Source: Phaeosaccion multiseriatum (taxonomy: Eukaryota > Ochrophyta, other classes). From it: a stretch of 64,000 bases of DNA. Position 1 is the stretch's first letter. Every line of letters starts with the position of its first letter. A program made the translations under genes and the position numbers. This document shows positions 34,972 to 47,669 of the stretch, piece after piece. The stretch covers positions 124,001 to 188,000 of the forward strand of contig OZ218955.1 of the NCBI GenBank assembly GCA_965112735.1, given 5' to 3'. The notes under the pieces were generated by a model, which was not told the origin of the DNA, did no database searches, and saw nothing but the letters and a program-made list of their open reading frames with translations.

Positions 34972-37900
34972 ATGAGCAACAAGCCGCTAGAGTCTCTGGA
35001 CCCTCTGAGTCTTTTTGCGCTGCAAGAAGAGGGCGCTGAAGGAGGAGGGGGGGCTGACAGCTCAACAGATACGACGGACGCACCAGTGTCCGCCACAGCT
35101 GGCGCTGCTGCAGCAGGTAGAGCTTTGGCAGCGGAATCTTCTTCCGAGGGGCGTGGAAGGGAAGGGGACGAGAACCCCTTCGCCCAAGCCCCCGCGAGGC
35201 ATGCAACGTCGGGCAACTCTGCGCAAGGGAGCCTCGATCTGCCAAGGCAGCAGCACCAGCAGCAGTCGGTGATACAGCAGCAGCAGCAGCAGCAGCAGCA
35301 GCGGCATGGTTCCCCCCAGGCTCCACCTCTGCACCAGAGACTGCGACCGAGAGCGCAACAGCCGTCCGAGGCCCACCGGCGCCCCCCCCAACAGGTGCAG
35401 CCGCGCCACGAGGACTATCCAGGACGATATGCCGTGTCTAGTCAGCAGCAGCAGCAGCAGCAGAATGGTCAACCGCAACACCGAGGCCACAGTCAGCCCC
35501 TGCCCATCCACCACCAGCCGCAGTGGCGCTACCAGCAGCAGCAGCAGCGACAGCAGCAGGAGCACCACCAGCGGCAGCAGCAGCACCTTTTCCAGACGCC
35601 CGCAGCCCATCGAGCGGCCAATCGAGGCTCCACCAGAGGCGGGGGCGGGGGCGGGGGCGGGCGAGGAGGCGGGCTGCTGCACGGCATGACGAAGCTGCGC
35701 GACCAAGGCATGGCGCTGCTCAAGGAAACGCTCGACAAGAGTACCACAGGCCTGGACTACGCCTCGGGATACGCCTTCGGTGCGGGTGACGGGGGGAGGG
35801 GCGGGAGGGAGAGAGGAGGGGAGGACGTCGCGTGGCTGACAAACTCTATGTCTCTCTGTCTGTCTTGCGATGCACTCGGCCATTAACTAGCTGACTTTGT
35901 GCATCTGTGATGCTCTTTGTACTCGCGCTTGGGCGTGTTTGGGCGTGTGGTCTCTTGAGGTGGAAACTTTGGTGGGTTATAGAGCAGGCAATCTGCAATC
36001 TCATTTCTCTCCCTCGCTCACTCGATCATGGCCACTCCTTTGCGCGAATGGTTCACAGATGGCTCGGAGATGGATGTGCCCAGCCTCAGCAGCGGGGGGG
36101 GAGACTCTCCAACTAGGAGTATGGGAGGTAGGAGCAGCAGCCACAGCAGTAGCAGTAGCAATGGCAGCGACTCTACGCGCCCCCTCGGGGAAGTCAGCAG
36201 AGGGAGAGCAGCAGGCCCCCGGGGCAGGCAGGAGAGCTTCGGACCTTCGGATCGCCTCACAGGAGAGCAAGTGGTGATGAACCTCCGCAACGCCTATCTA
36301 CAGGTCAGTCAGCGCTTGCTCTACTTGGGCCCCCTAAGTGGCCCAATTTGTTGGCAGCTAGGGCCCAATTTGTTGGTAGCTCGATGAAAAAGAGAAGGGG
36401 AAATGGCTTGGCCCTCGCCTATCCGTCCGTCCTCCTGCGGTGCATGCACAATAGTTGTCAGTTCCAGCTTTCCCCATTCCCGCATGGCCTACCTACTCAC
36501 CCTCACTCACACACACACACACACTCACACTCACACGCACACACTCTCTCAAGTTCGCTCTTTCGCCCCACGGTTGTCCCACCTCCCCTCCCTCCTTTTG
36601 CCCGTATGCCCTATACCCATATACCCTATGCCCATATGCCCTATACCCATATGCCCTATACCCATATGCCCTATACCCATATGCCCTATACCCATATGCC
36701 CATATGCCCTATACCCGTATGCCCTATACCCATATGCCCTATGCCCATATGCCCTGTACCCATATGCCCTATGCCCATATGCCCTATACCCATATGCCCT
36801 ATGCCCATATACCCATATACCCTATGCCCATATGCCCTATACCCATATGCCCTTTACCCATATGCCCTTTACCCATATGCCCTATACCCATATACCCTAT
36901 ACCCACATGCCCTTTACCCATATGCCCTTTACCCATATGCCCTATACCCATATGCCCTATACCCATATGCCCATATGCCCATATGCCCTTTACCCATATG
37001 CCCTATACCCATATGCCCTATACCCATATGCCCTATCCCCACATGCCCTATACCCATGTACCCTATACCCATATGCCCTATACCCATATGCCCTATACCC
37101 ACATGCCCTATACCCATATGCCCTATACCCACGTGCCCTATACCCACATGCCCTCCGTGTGCCCCCTCCTCCCCTGTGTGGACTGTATGTATTCCCTGTC
37201 GACAGGCCCCGAGTGGACACAAGATCGTGGGGGAGTTGGTCATGACGACTTACCAGATCGTCTTCGTCCCGAGGACAGACCGCGGCAGGAGGTGAGGTGA
37301 ACAGGAAGCAAGGGGAGGATGGGTATGAGGAGGAGGAGGAGGAGGAGGAGGAGGAGGAGGAGGAGGAGGAGGAGGAGGAGGAGGAGGAGGTGGTGGTGAG
37401 GTAAAGGGTGAGGGGAGGGGAGGAGGGGGGCGAGGGTTGGGCTGAGGGAGACTCGTGAGAGTCGTGCTTTGGTTCCTTCCTTCCTTCCTTCCTTCCAGCA
37501 TATGCAGCAGCAAAGTCACACCTCACACTTGCCTTCCTTCCCCCCTTCCTTCCTGCCTTCCTTCCTTTCTTCCTTCCCCCCTTCCTTCCTGCCTTCCTTC
37601 CTTTCTTCCTTCTTTCCTTCCTTCCTTCCTTCCTTCCTTCCTTCCTTCCTTCCTTCCTTCCTGCCTACCTACCTTCCTTCCTTTTTTCCTTCCTTCCTTC
37701 CTGCCTTCCTGCCTTCCTTTCTCCATTCCTTCCTTCCTTCCTTCCTTCCTTCCTCCATTCCTTCCTTCCTTCCGTCCTTCCTTTCTGTCTACCTTCCTTC
37801 TTTCCTTCCTTCCTTCCTCCATCCCCCCCTTCCTTCCTTCCTTCCTTCCTCCTTGCCCCCCCCCTTACCAACCACGAACGACGACAAATTCTGTATGTAT

Positions 37901-40900
37901 GTACACGTGTGTGTGTGCGCGCGTGTGTGCTGATGCCTGTACCCGTGTGTGTTGATGCCTGTACCCGTGTGTGTGTATATATATGTGTGTGTGCGCGCGT
38001 TACAGCTGTTCGGAGCTGTCGCAAGGCTTCGGCCACTTCCCCGCGGGGTATTTCCGCCTCCCTCTAGGCTGTATAGACCGCCTTGAGAGGCAGAGGAAGG
38101 ACGGAAGCAGCTTGAGCAGCAGCGGCAGCGGAGGGGGGGGAGGGGGGGGGGAAGGCGATGTCGGAGCGGCCATTGGGCTGTACAGTAAGGTAAGAGGGGG
38201 AGGGAGGGACGGAGGGACGGAGGGAGGGAGGGGGAGACGGAGGAAGGGAGAGACGGAGGGAGGGAGGAAGGGAGGAGGGAGGGAGGGAGGGAGGGACGGA
38301 GGGACGGAGGGAGGCTTGCTTTTGCTTTGCGTAGCGGGCTTTGGATTCATCTCGGGGGGGCACTGATTGATTTGTTTCTTTCTTTCTCTCCCATCTCAAG
38401 TATACTCCCTCTTCACCCTCTTTTTCCTTCCCGATGGCACCTGACGGCAGGACATGCGGCACCTGAGACTGTTGCTGGAGAAGGCCGAGGACACAGAGAG
38501 AGTACTCAGCGCTCTCCTCGCGTGCACCTTCCCGGGGCAGCTCCGCTTCCTCTTCGCCTTTATGCACGGCAAGGCTTCTTCCTCCTCCTCCTCCTCCTCT
38601 TCGGCCGCCAAGGGAGGCGAAGGATCAGGGCCAGGGTCAGGGTCAGGGTCACAAGGCTGTGCTCCGGATCCCGGGTGGAGCATCCACGATTCGGCGTCGG
38701 AGTACATGCGGCAGGGGGTCACACTGCCCAGGCCCGGGGGGGCGGCCAGTCCGTGGAAGTGAGTGGGTGTGACGGGGGGAGGGAAGTTCTCCCTAGGGGA
38801 CCCTAGGGGAGGGGAGTCCTCCCTCACTCTCGACTGCTTGCGCCAATCTCAAACTCAAACTGCCTGCCTGCCTCCTGCTTCTGGTCCCTCCCCCCCTGCC
38901 CATACGCCTCTACCAGGTTCATGTACAGCAACACGCACTTCGCGCTGTGCAGCTCCTACCCCAAGACGTTGGTCATGCCCAGCGCCATCTGTGAACAGGA
39001 CATGCGTGCATCTGCTGCCTTCCGCTCCGAGGGCCGTATGCCCACCCTCTGCTGGGGCCGCAGGAGGGACTCCGCCTCCATATGGAGGTCCAGTCAGCCC
39101 AAGGGGGGCCTGGGAGGCGCCAGCTGTGAACCGGATGAAAGGTTGCTGCACCTTGTGGCGCTGCAGGCGATGCACCCTTCCCCCGGGGCGGCGCCTCTGT
39201 TGCGTATTCTCGACTGCCGCCCCCGGACCAGCGCCATGGCCAATATGGTGCGTTACGTAAGGGGCTGCGTAAAAGAGCGTATGGACAGTGAATGAGAGAG
39301 CTGAGTGTATATATATCAGGATGGGGAAGTCCTAAGTCCAAAGCTTCGCCTTTGTGTTTTGTTTGCACACTCATTTCACTTCCCACTCAGGCGGCGGGCT
39401 ACGGTTACGAGAGCTCCGGCAATTACCCGTCCTCCCGTATCGCCTTCATGAACATTGGTAACATACACGTCATGAGGGACAGCCTCGCCCGCCTAGAGGG
39501 CCTTGTACTCTCCAGCTCCGTGCAGGTGGGGCGGTTGGTTGTTCGCTTGGCTAACTGATTCACTCACTCACTGATTCACTCACTCACTCACTCACTCACT
39601 CGCTGACCGACCGACCGACTCACACCTGGCGCAGGACAACCAATGGCTGACCTTGGTGGAGAAGACGGGGTGGCTCTCACACGTGCGCACCGTCCTCGCA
39701 GCTGCCTGGGAGTGCGCCTCTTACGTGCATCGTAAGGAAGCTCCTGTCCTCGTCCACTGCAGCCACGGCTGGGACCGTACGGCACAAGTGAGCTCTCTGG
39801 CGCAGCTGCTGCTCGACCCCTTCTATCGCACCTTCGACGGCTTTCAGACCCTCATCGAGAAGGAATGGCTGGACTTCGGCCACCCTTTTCAGCTGAGGCA
39901 TGCACACGGCCTGCAGAGAGGGACAGACGGGGAAGGGGGGGGCGGGGGTGGAGGGGGTGCAGGGGGAGGGGGGGGGAAGGACGACAGTCAACGCAGTCCA
40001 ATCTTCTTGCAGTTTCTGGACTGTGTGTGGCAGATTCAGTCGCAGTGCCCGAGCGCGTTTGAGTTTTCGGGGCGGTATTTGCTGTGCATTGCGGATCACA
40101 TCTTCTCGTGCAGATTCGGGACACTGCTTTGCAATAGCGTTAAGGAGAGGGAGGAGAGCAGGTGAGCAGGGGAGGGGAGGGGAGGGGAGGGGACGGGAGA
40201 GGAGGTGGGGAGGGAAGGGGAGGAGAGAAGGAGGGGAGGGGTGAGGAGGGAGGGAAGGGGAGTGAGGAAAGAGGGGAACTCCAGGCCCCTCCCACTGACG
40301 TGATACAGCCCGCCACTAACTCACTGACTTACTGACTTACTGACTTACTAAATTACCCCCCCCCCCCCCAGGCTGGCGTCCCGCACTGCGTCTCTGTGGA
40401 CGTACCTGGTGGCCAACAAGGAGGCCTTTCTGAGCCCCTTCTATGTGGGCCTCAGGGACGAGCTCAATGGAGACGACCAGCACCAGGCGGGTAAGTCAAT
40501 GAGGCAGTAAGGCAGTGAGTGAGTCAGTCAGTGACTCAGTGAGTGGTCGAACCCCCCCTCCCCCCACACCCTCCCTCCCCCCCTTTCCCTCACCCTCCCT
40601 CTCCCCCCTCTCCCCTCCCCATACACATTCACAGACAAAGTACGAGCGGCCGCCTCCACCGGCCACGGCGTGCTGCTGCCCCCCCTGTCATGCCTGCTCC
40701 GCCGCACCACTCTATGGGCCGACTATTACCTCAGGTGGAGCCCTAAGCCGTCCTTCCCGGGGGTGCCCAGGTGAGTGGGTGGGTGAGTGGGTGGGTGGGT
40801 GCTCTTGGGGGGTGCAGAGTGGGCATCGCAGGGCATGGCATTGAAGTGGGGGCTCGTGTCCGCTCAGTGAGGGTGTGGTGGGAGGAGAGGGGAGGGGAGG

Positions 40901-41207
40901 GGAGGGGAGGGGAGGGGAGGAGAGGAGAGGAGAGGGGAGGAGACGTGAGAGGAGAGGGGAAGGGGAGGAGAGGGGAGGGGAGGAGAGGAGAGGGGAGGAG
41001 ACGTGAGAGGAGAGGGGGAGGGGAGGGGAGGGGGCTCGAGATTTTATCTGAAGAGACTCGGAGTGTGCTTTGCTGTTCTGTGCTGTGCTGTGCTCCCTTC
41101 GCACTCTCACGCCCTCCCTCCCTCCGTCCGTCCGTCCGTCCCTCCCTCCCTCCCTCCAGGCCCCTCATGGAAGCCCTGGCCCTCGCCGAGAGAGAGACCC
41201 TCGCCAG

Positions 41208-41247
<40 letters not shown>

Positions 41248-41901
41248 CATACGACCACCTGTGATGGGTCCGCCGAAGAGACGCGCGGTACCTTACTCGG
41301 AGAGGCAGACGCCGCACTTGGCACGTACGTGTGCGTGGGGGACGAGCAAGAGGCTTGGCTCAGGAGAGAGCAGCAGCGGGCGGCGCTCTGGCAAGCAAGG
41401 GCAACGGCACTGGAACGCAAACTCTGGAAGGGGCACGGCCCGGTGTCAGGACTGGGGATGGGGACAGGCTTGCCGCCGAGGCTGACGGAGGAGGGGGGCG
41501 GCACGGCGGTGGACAGGGAGGGAGGGGACAGGGAGGAGTGGCCGCTGCCCAGGGGGGAGTCTGATGCCCCTCCTCCTCCTCCTCCGCCTCCTCCGCATAG
41601 AGTGCCATCCTCCCCGTCCTCTCCCTTGCCTGCCTCCTTGTCTGCGGCCCAACGATTGGAGAGAGCTCTGGCACAAGTGGCGGCGTTGAGGGAGGAAGTG
41701 GCGCAGGAGCGAAGGGACCAGGAGGCAAGGCAGAAGGGGGAGGGAGGGGGCGAGGAAGGGGGGGGGGAGGAGGAGGAGGAGGAGGAGCAGGAGGAGGCGA
41801 TGGCCCGGCTGCAGTCGCTGGGTCTCCATCTGGACACTCCTGGTCACCCCCTCCCTGCCCCTGCCCGATGCACTGCCCCTGCTGCTGTGGTGGACGTGTA
41901 A
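34972..41901 (+). CDS. Myotubularin-type phosphoinositide 3-phosphatase
   Basis: Family members remove the 3-phosphate from PI3P and PI(3,5)P2 on endosomal membranes. Eleven exons, about 34972-35784, 36059-36303, 37206-37293, 38006-38190, 38451-38759, 38917-39248, 39391-39524, 39634-40161, 40373-40490, 40634-40770 and 41159-41901. Order: Gln/Gly-rich N-terminus with MTKLRDQGMALLKETLD helix; GRAM/PH-like part (KIVGELVMTTYQIVFVP, FRLPLGCIDRLER); phosphatase core (FALCSSYPKTLVMPSAI, RMPTLCWG, RILDCRPRTSAMANM, IHVMRDSLARLE); active site VHCSHGWDRT (CX5R); GFQTLIEKEWLDFGHPFQLR; GRYLLCIADHIFSCRFGTLL; then a Ser-rich and coiled-coil tail (LERALAQVAALREEV). Catalytic Cys, the second Asp and the Arg are present, but the usual CSDGWDR Asp is His. 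No FYVE domain is visible. Confidence 0.92.
36601..37155. repeat. ATGCCCTATACCCAT minisatellite in myotubularin intron
   Basis: About 37 copies of the 15-bp unit with 9-bp ATGCCCAT variants, in sense orientation, ending about 50 bp before the GRAM-domain exon. Same unit and same orientation relative to transcription as the array in the corepressor intron at 3345-3935. Confidence 0.95.
37320..37850. repeat. (GGA)n followed by (CTTC)n tracts
   Basis: In one myotubularin intron a GGA run (about 37325-37390) follows the donor and a long CTTC/CCTT pyrimidine array (about 37475-37850) follows in the second half. Purine-rich 5' and pyrimidine-rich 3' halves are typical of introns here. Confidence 0.9.
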
Positions 41902-42554
41902 GTACAGTTACACTTGACAGTTACACCTCACAGTTTACACCTCACAGCCCCCCTTACGACCCTTTTTGGTTGGAGGGGAACAATTTTGTACAGGAATAGT
42001 CGAACCAACATCCGTTCTCACAAAACGTAACAATCTCAATGGTAACTGTTGGAGTCAAGTGGAGGTGGAGTGGAGGCGCGCAAAGCGAAAAGCGACTGCC
42101 CCGCTGTGGGCCCCGCAGTCATCATGACAGTCACTGCTGCTGCCAGGGAGAGAGACACATAAGGGGATGGCAGTGGACTGCCGGGCTCCTCTGTCCTCCG
42201 CTCGCCCCGTATGTAATGTCATGTAATGTCGATGGTCGACACAACCCCCCAACCCACGGGATGGTGTGATGGTGTATGTTGGGCATGGAGCCCAAGCGCA
42301 AGCAATTCCGCTCCTCTCTCTCCGATTCAAAGCCCCCAAAAAGGGAGGGGGGGTGCGTTCTTGCGCTCTTGGCTTCGAATACCTTCGAACGCACGTGTAC
42401 GAATACTTTTTTAACAGGTTCCCCCCTTCAATCGAGAAACAAATACCCCCCCCCCCCCCCCTGGACACGAAACAACACCTCAACAAGGAGGAGCCCCGCC
42501 CCTCACAAAATGCCATCTGGCGCCATCTGCTGCCATCGGCTTCCCTCTCCCCCC
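41902..42554. other. Convergent spacer, no gene recognised
   Basis: Holds a short direct repeat (TTACACCTCACAG, about 41925-41950) and a C run at 42450-42462. No coding signal on either strand. Confidence 0.5.
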
Positions 42555-45247
42555 TCAGTCCCGGTCTGATTCTGCGAACGACGACATGCTCCTCACACTC
42601 GCACTCAGCGGTGACAGCGGACCCGCCCCCCCCTGCGCGTGAGGGTGATAGAGGCCAGTTGATGTGGCACCAGACGACCTCCGCTCCATATCAGGCTCAC
42701 TAAAAATCTCATTCTCCCTCGGGCCGTCGCTAAACAAGCCGCTCTCCTTGATGCTCTCCCTCTCGCTAAATAGCATCTCGCTCTCCCTCCCGCTCTCCAT
42801 CCCACTCTCCATCCCACTCTGTCTCTCGCTGTGCTTTTCGCTCTCCATCTCTGACGCCTCCCCCTCCTCGTAGCTGGAAGAGGAAGACGAGGAAGACGAG
42901 GAGGACGAGGACGAGGACGAGGACGAGCTACCGAGGTCCCCCCCCCCGGCTTTGGAGTTGTAAAGCTCCTCCCTAGACGCGCTGGTCATGCTGCATCCCG
43001 CTGGCTCGTTGGGTCCGTTCGGCCCCTCCCTCAAGGCATCGAAGAGGTGTTCGTTGTACAGCTTCGATGCCCCAGGCCCTCCAGGCCCTCCCCCTGTTTG
43101 CCCTGCCTGCCCTGACCGCTGCGACAGCTGAGATCGCTGTGACTGCTGTGACTGCTGCGACTGCTGCGACTGCTGCGACTGCTTTGACTGCTTTGACTGC
43201 TGAGAGAGCCCGGACTGCTGCGTTCGGTACGCGTACTCGGCGACTCTTAGCCCGCTGCCCTCTGCTGGCCTGCCGCCCCTCTGGCCACTGCCCCTCTCTT
43301 CTGCTGCCATTCGATCCTCGTCCAGACGGCTGTGGAACCATCCCTGCCCTCTCGCCTCTGAAGATCTTGCATCAGACACTCTGGAGTTTGTTTCGGAGCG
43401 AGGATGATGCTTCACCACCTCGTACTTTGGGGTCGAGGCGGTACCCAAGTTCACCATGGCCACCTCATATTTGGGTGCCGTGCCGGTACCCAATAACTCC
43501 AAGGAGTCTCCTCCTCCTCCTCCCGTTGAGCTGAAGCGGCTCGATGACTCATAGCAGGCCTTTGACTCACCCCCCTCCGCCACGTCAGCAAGGTCAGCGA
43601 GGTTGATCGTGCCCGTGCTCGGATCGACGGATTCACGCCCCATGGTCCCTCCTGCCCTGTTGCCCGAGTTGGCCCCGTGCTGCGCTCCTCGCATGCCTAT
43701 CTCTGAGCCCGTTCCCACCGCTGTCTCTGCAGTGGCATTGTTCTTCTTTCTCTGGGCGAAGAAAGGCGCACAGAAGCGCTGGTAGCTGTGGGGGGGGGGG
43801 GGTGGATGTAGCACGGGAACAGAAAGAGGCGGGGCATACAGTTAAGGCAAGGCAAGGCAAGGCAGGGTTAGGTAAGGTTAGGTAAGAGGAGAGCGGGGCC
43901 GCCCAAGCGTCTCACTCTGACGGATGACAAGCATGACAGGTCGGAAACAGTGCTCCCCTTCCATGTGCAGGTATGATGTACGTACATGTGCACAACGAGG
44001 GCCACGGAAAACGCCATGACAATGGCCAGGATGCTGCAGGGTGTCAGGACACACACACAGAGAGAGAGAGAGAGAGAAGAGAGACGGCGAAAGAGGGGGG
44101 GCAGGCGGGCAGAGACGCAGAGAAGGAAGTCAGTGAGTCAGTGAGTCAGTGAGTCAGTGAGTCAGTGAGTCAGTAAGTCAGTGAGTCAGGAAGGGCAACG
44201 CCTCCCTCCCTCCCTCCCCTTGTCTCAAGGGGCAAGGGCACGGCCAGTCAGCAAGTCAGTAGGGCAGTGTCTAGTAAGTCAGCAGGGCAGTGTCTAGTAA
44301 GTCAGCAGGGCAGTGTCTAGTAAGTCAGCAGGGCAGTGTCTAGTAAGTCAGCAGGGCAGTGTCTAGTAAGTCAGCAGGGCAGTGTCTAGTAAGTCAGTAG
44401 GGCAGTGTCTAGTAAGTCAGCAGGGCAGTGTCTAGTAAGTCAGCAGGGCAGTGTCTAGTAAGTCAGCAAGGCGCAAGGGCAGTACCGCACACAGCGGACC
44501 GCCATCATCATCATCAGGCAAGGGCAACACTCTCTCTCCACCTCCCCCCCTCTCGCCTTCCCTCTTGCTTTCTCGCTCTCTCTTCCCCTTTTATCTCCCT
44601 CTCTTCCCGTCTTCCTCCCATCTTCCTCCTTCCTTCCCTCCGTCCCCCCCCCCCTCCCTCCCTCGCCACCTCTCCCTTCCTCCCTCTCTCCTCTCTCTCT
44701 CTCTCTCTCTCTCACCCGTACTCGGTGACCAGTTGGATATCCTTGTCGCCCTTTGTGAGGGCGCTCTGACGAATTCCAAACACCCCCCACAGCACCGCCG
44801 CCGTCAGCAGCCAATCCAGCTTGGTGATGAGACAGAAGCTCACAAAGGCAAGCAGCATCACCAAGATGGCCACACACACGGTGTAAGTCGGCCCAGATAT
44901 GGCCGCAGCGATGCCAACACACAGCGCCACGGAAACCCACCCCAGATACAGAGAGACCATAGCATGGAGGGTGACGAAGGAGATGAAGGGGTTGTGGGAG
45001 GGGGCGCCTGACGGGTCGGGGTGGAGGTATGAGACCGTCTCCTGCTCGGGGTGGAACTTGAGGCGGTACCACATGTAGAGTAGCGTTAGCCACAGTAAGC
45101 CCAGCGCGCCTGCCGCCACCTGATGAGGAGATGAGGAGGGCGAGGAGGGCGAGGAGGGCGAGGAGGGCGAGGAGGAGGGGGTGGTGGCGGGCCTTGAGAT
45201 ACGGCGTCGCGGTGGATGGAAAGGATAGGAGACAGCCCGGCCTCGTC

Positions 45248-45293
<46 letters not shown>

Positions 45294-46800
45294 CCGCTCC
45301 CTCTCCCCAAATGCATCTCAGTACACTTTTTCCTCCAATCACGTCAATGCTCTCTACATTCACTTCATCCCTCGTACTCTCTACATTCACTTCATCACCT
45401 CAATACTCTCTACATTCACTTCATCACCTCAATACTCTATACATTCACTTCATCACCTCAATACTCTCTACACTCACTTCATCACCTCTACATTCACTTT
45501 ATCACCTCAATACTCTCTACATTCACTTTATCACCTCAATACTCTATACACTCACTTTATCACGTCAATGCTCTCTACATTCACTTCATCACCTCAATAC
45601 TCTCTACACTCACTTCATCACCTCTACATTCACTTTCTCCCTCATACTCTCTACATTCACTTTATCACCTCAATACTCTCTACACTCACTTCATCACCTC
45701 TACATTCACTTTAATTCACCTCAATACTCTCTACATTCACTTTATCACCTCAATACTCTCTACACTCACTTTCTCCCTCAATTTCTCTACATTCACTTCA
45801 TCACCTCCAACTCTATACATTCACTTTATCACCTCAATACTCTCTACACTTCGTTGTCCTCCTCTCACCTTGATATACTTATATACCCAAAGCACGACCC
45901 ACGCCACATTCCAGCAACACGCTTCCACGAACGCCGCCTCCACGTCCTTCCGCGGCTGAGCAGAGCATCGCCAGGGGTGAGCACACCCCGGGGTGATGTG
46001 ATGTGATGGGTGATGTGAGGTGAGGTGAGCATCGCTTGGGGCTGGGGCAGGGCAGGGCAGGGGGACGGGGCCGACAGGCAAAGCAAGAAAATAGCAAGCA
46101 AGCCCAGACAACAAGCCTCCACCCACTCACCTGCTGGCAGAGCAGCGGCCTGAGCACGTAGAGCAGCTGCAGGACGTACAGCAGCCCCCAAATGGCAAAC
46201 ACCCAGTCCTTCGGGGTGATTCGAGTGTCGTTGTCGTCGGTTACAGAGCGCACCCCCCGGGGGAAGACGTCGGAGGACGTGGCGAGGATGTTGACAAAGA
46301 CTTGTTGTTGGGAGGTGGGGGGTGGAGAGAGGGGGGGGGAGGGAGGGAAGGAGGGAGCGCGAGGGGGGGGGAGAGAGAAGACGGAGGAAGGAGGGAGGGG
46401 TGAGATGGAGACAGAAGAAAGAGAGACGGGAAGAGGGGTCGAGAGAGATCCACACGGTCATTGGGGTGGGGTGGTGTGAGAGGGGTGGCAGTGGCGGGTA
46501 GGTAGTCCGGGAGGGGGGTGCAAGAGGGTGGGTGGGATGACGAAGGCTTCCTCTTCTTCTGGGGGAGATAAAGCCTATGCTCGAGTGTCCTGCCAAGAGC
46601 TGCCGGCAGCCTTGCCTCACCAGCTACCGTCACCAGTCACATCGATATGGGCAGACAGATAGATAGACAGACAATGAAAGCCCCGACGGATGCCTTCCTT
46701 CCTGCTCCACTCACTTTGGCCCACGAAAGCTGTGGGGGTGATCACTGTCCAGAAGGAGAGGGGCGCTGCAGGGGGGGGGGGATACAGATACACGTACAAG
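42555..46800 (-). CDS. TspO/tryptophan-rich-sensory-like multi-pass membrane protein with Ser-rich tail
   Basis: Exons placed at about 46290-46131, 45955-45873, 45120-44717, 44035-43917 and 43785-42555; a short 5' exon ending VITPTAFVGQ is likely near 46770-46725, but the start is not resolved. Predicted membrane segments, in order: DWVFAIWGLLYVLQLLYVL, CCWNVAWVVLWVYKYI, GALGLLWLTLLYMWY, FVTLHAMVSLYLGWVSVALC, VCVAILVMLLAFVSFCLI, LLTAAVLWGVFGI and LAIVMAFSVALVVHMYV. The ITPKDWVFAIWGLLY motif and the later YLGWVSVALC and AVLWGVFGI match the pattern of TspO/MBR-related proteins (x-TPxxxxFxIWGxIY, LGWxxxA, VxWALxGI). The final exon is a cytosolic-type tail of about 410 residues, rich in Ser, Gln and Glu, with KYEV repeats and a QQSQQS tract. 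TspO proteins bind tetrapyrroles and sterols; whether this one does is unknown. Confidence 0.5.
44244..44470 (-). repeat. 23-bp minisatellite with branch-point-like sequence
   Basis: About ten copies. On the sense (minus) strand each unit reads ACTGCCCTGCTGACTTACT followed by AGAC, so every unit carries a branch-point-like CTGAC followed by ACTTACTAG. It lies in the intron between the exons at 44717 and 44035. A CAGTGAGT array (44130-44190) is adjacent. Confidence 0.9.
45300..45860. repeat. About 29-bp minisatellite in TspO-like gene intron
   Basis: About 19 copies with internal deletions of a unit containing CTCTACATTCACTTCATCAC and CTCAATACT. It fills most of the intron between the exons at 45873 and 45120; an (AC)n run at 45248-45291 lies at its other end. 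Confidence 0.9.
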
Positions 46801-47669
46801 TGTGGTCCAGGGGAGCAGGGCAGCGGGGCAGAGGGACGGAGGATGGGGTATATGTGAGGAGGCAAAAGGCCAAAGAGAGGGGCAGAACCGGAGGCAGAGG
46901 CAACATGCAATCAGGAGCAGCAGAAGGGCATGCATCTGCCATGAGACAGCGGCGGTCCGTGCAGCGGGCACTTTGAGCCGATCACCCGTCCTCGCAAGTG
47001 ACACCCAGTAAATAGGGGGGAATCGCAGCTGCAGGGAGTGTACGAAGTAGTTTCATCACTCTACGCAGCAAAGGTGCCCCACGATGCCCCACCAGGGCCA
47101 GAAAAGAGTAAGGGGCCTGCCTACATTGGCTAGAACCCCTCGACGGCGGTTGGACATAAAGCTGGGCAACAAATACTTTTTTCCCAAGGGATCCTGGCGC
47201 TCCCCAGCCAGCCCCAGTCCAGCCCAGCCGTGCGTATTCTTCTTCTTACCCATGACTGCCTTTCCTCAGCGGCGAAGGCGCCCTGTGCTGTCCAAACGAA
47301 TGTTGGCCCCCCCAAGATAGTTCTTCTGTTCCGATGATCCAAACTTTAACCCCACCAAGTCATCTCCCTCCTTTCCACCCGGCAGGCACGCCCCGCAGCT
47401 AGTACGAGATTCACTCGAAGCAGGGAGCAGAGCTAGTCTGTGCGGCGTTGGTTCCTTTTACTTTGTTGAACGTCAGGGCCCAAGAAGTTTACCCCCGGCC
47501 TCCGTCTCTCACTGCCTTACTATAAACTCACGGCCCATCGATCCGACCCCCTCCTCCACCCCCCAAAAAACACACACGTCTTGTGTAAGGGCAAAGGGAT
47601 CAGAAGCCCAGCCTGCCAGGGGATAGTCCCTCTGCTTTAAGCTGGCAAGGAAGGACTACGATCCCAGCG
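46801..47669. promoter_or_regulatory. Divergent spacer between TspO-like gene and RRM gene
   Basis: Expected to hold two promoters and the unresolved 5' exon of the minus-strand gene. It is less repetitive than most spacers here. No core promoter motif or RNA gene recognised. Confidence 0.4.

Noticed and set aside
47084-47342. Short gene in the divergent spacer before the RRM gene
   Set aside because: Open frames on both strands are short and without conserved features; probably 5' flanking sequence.
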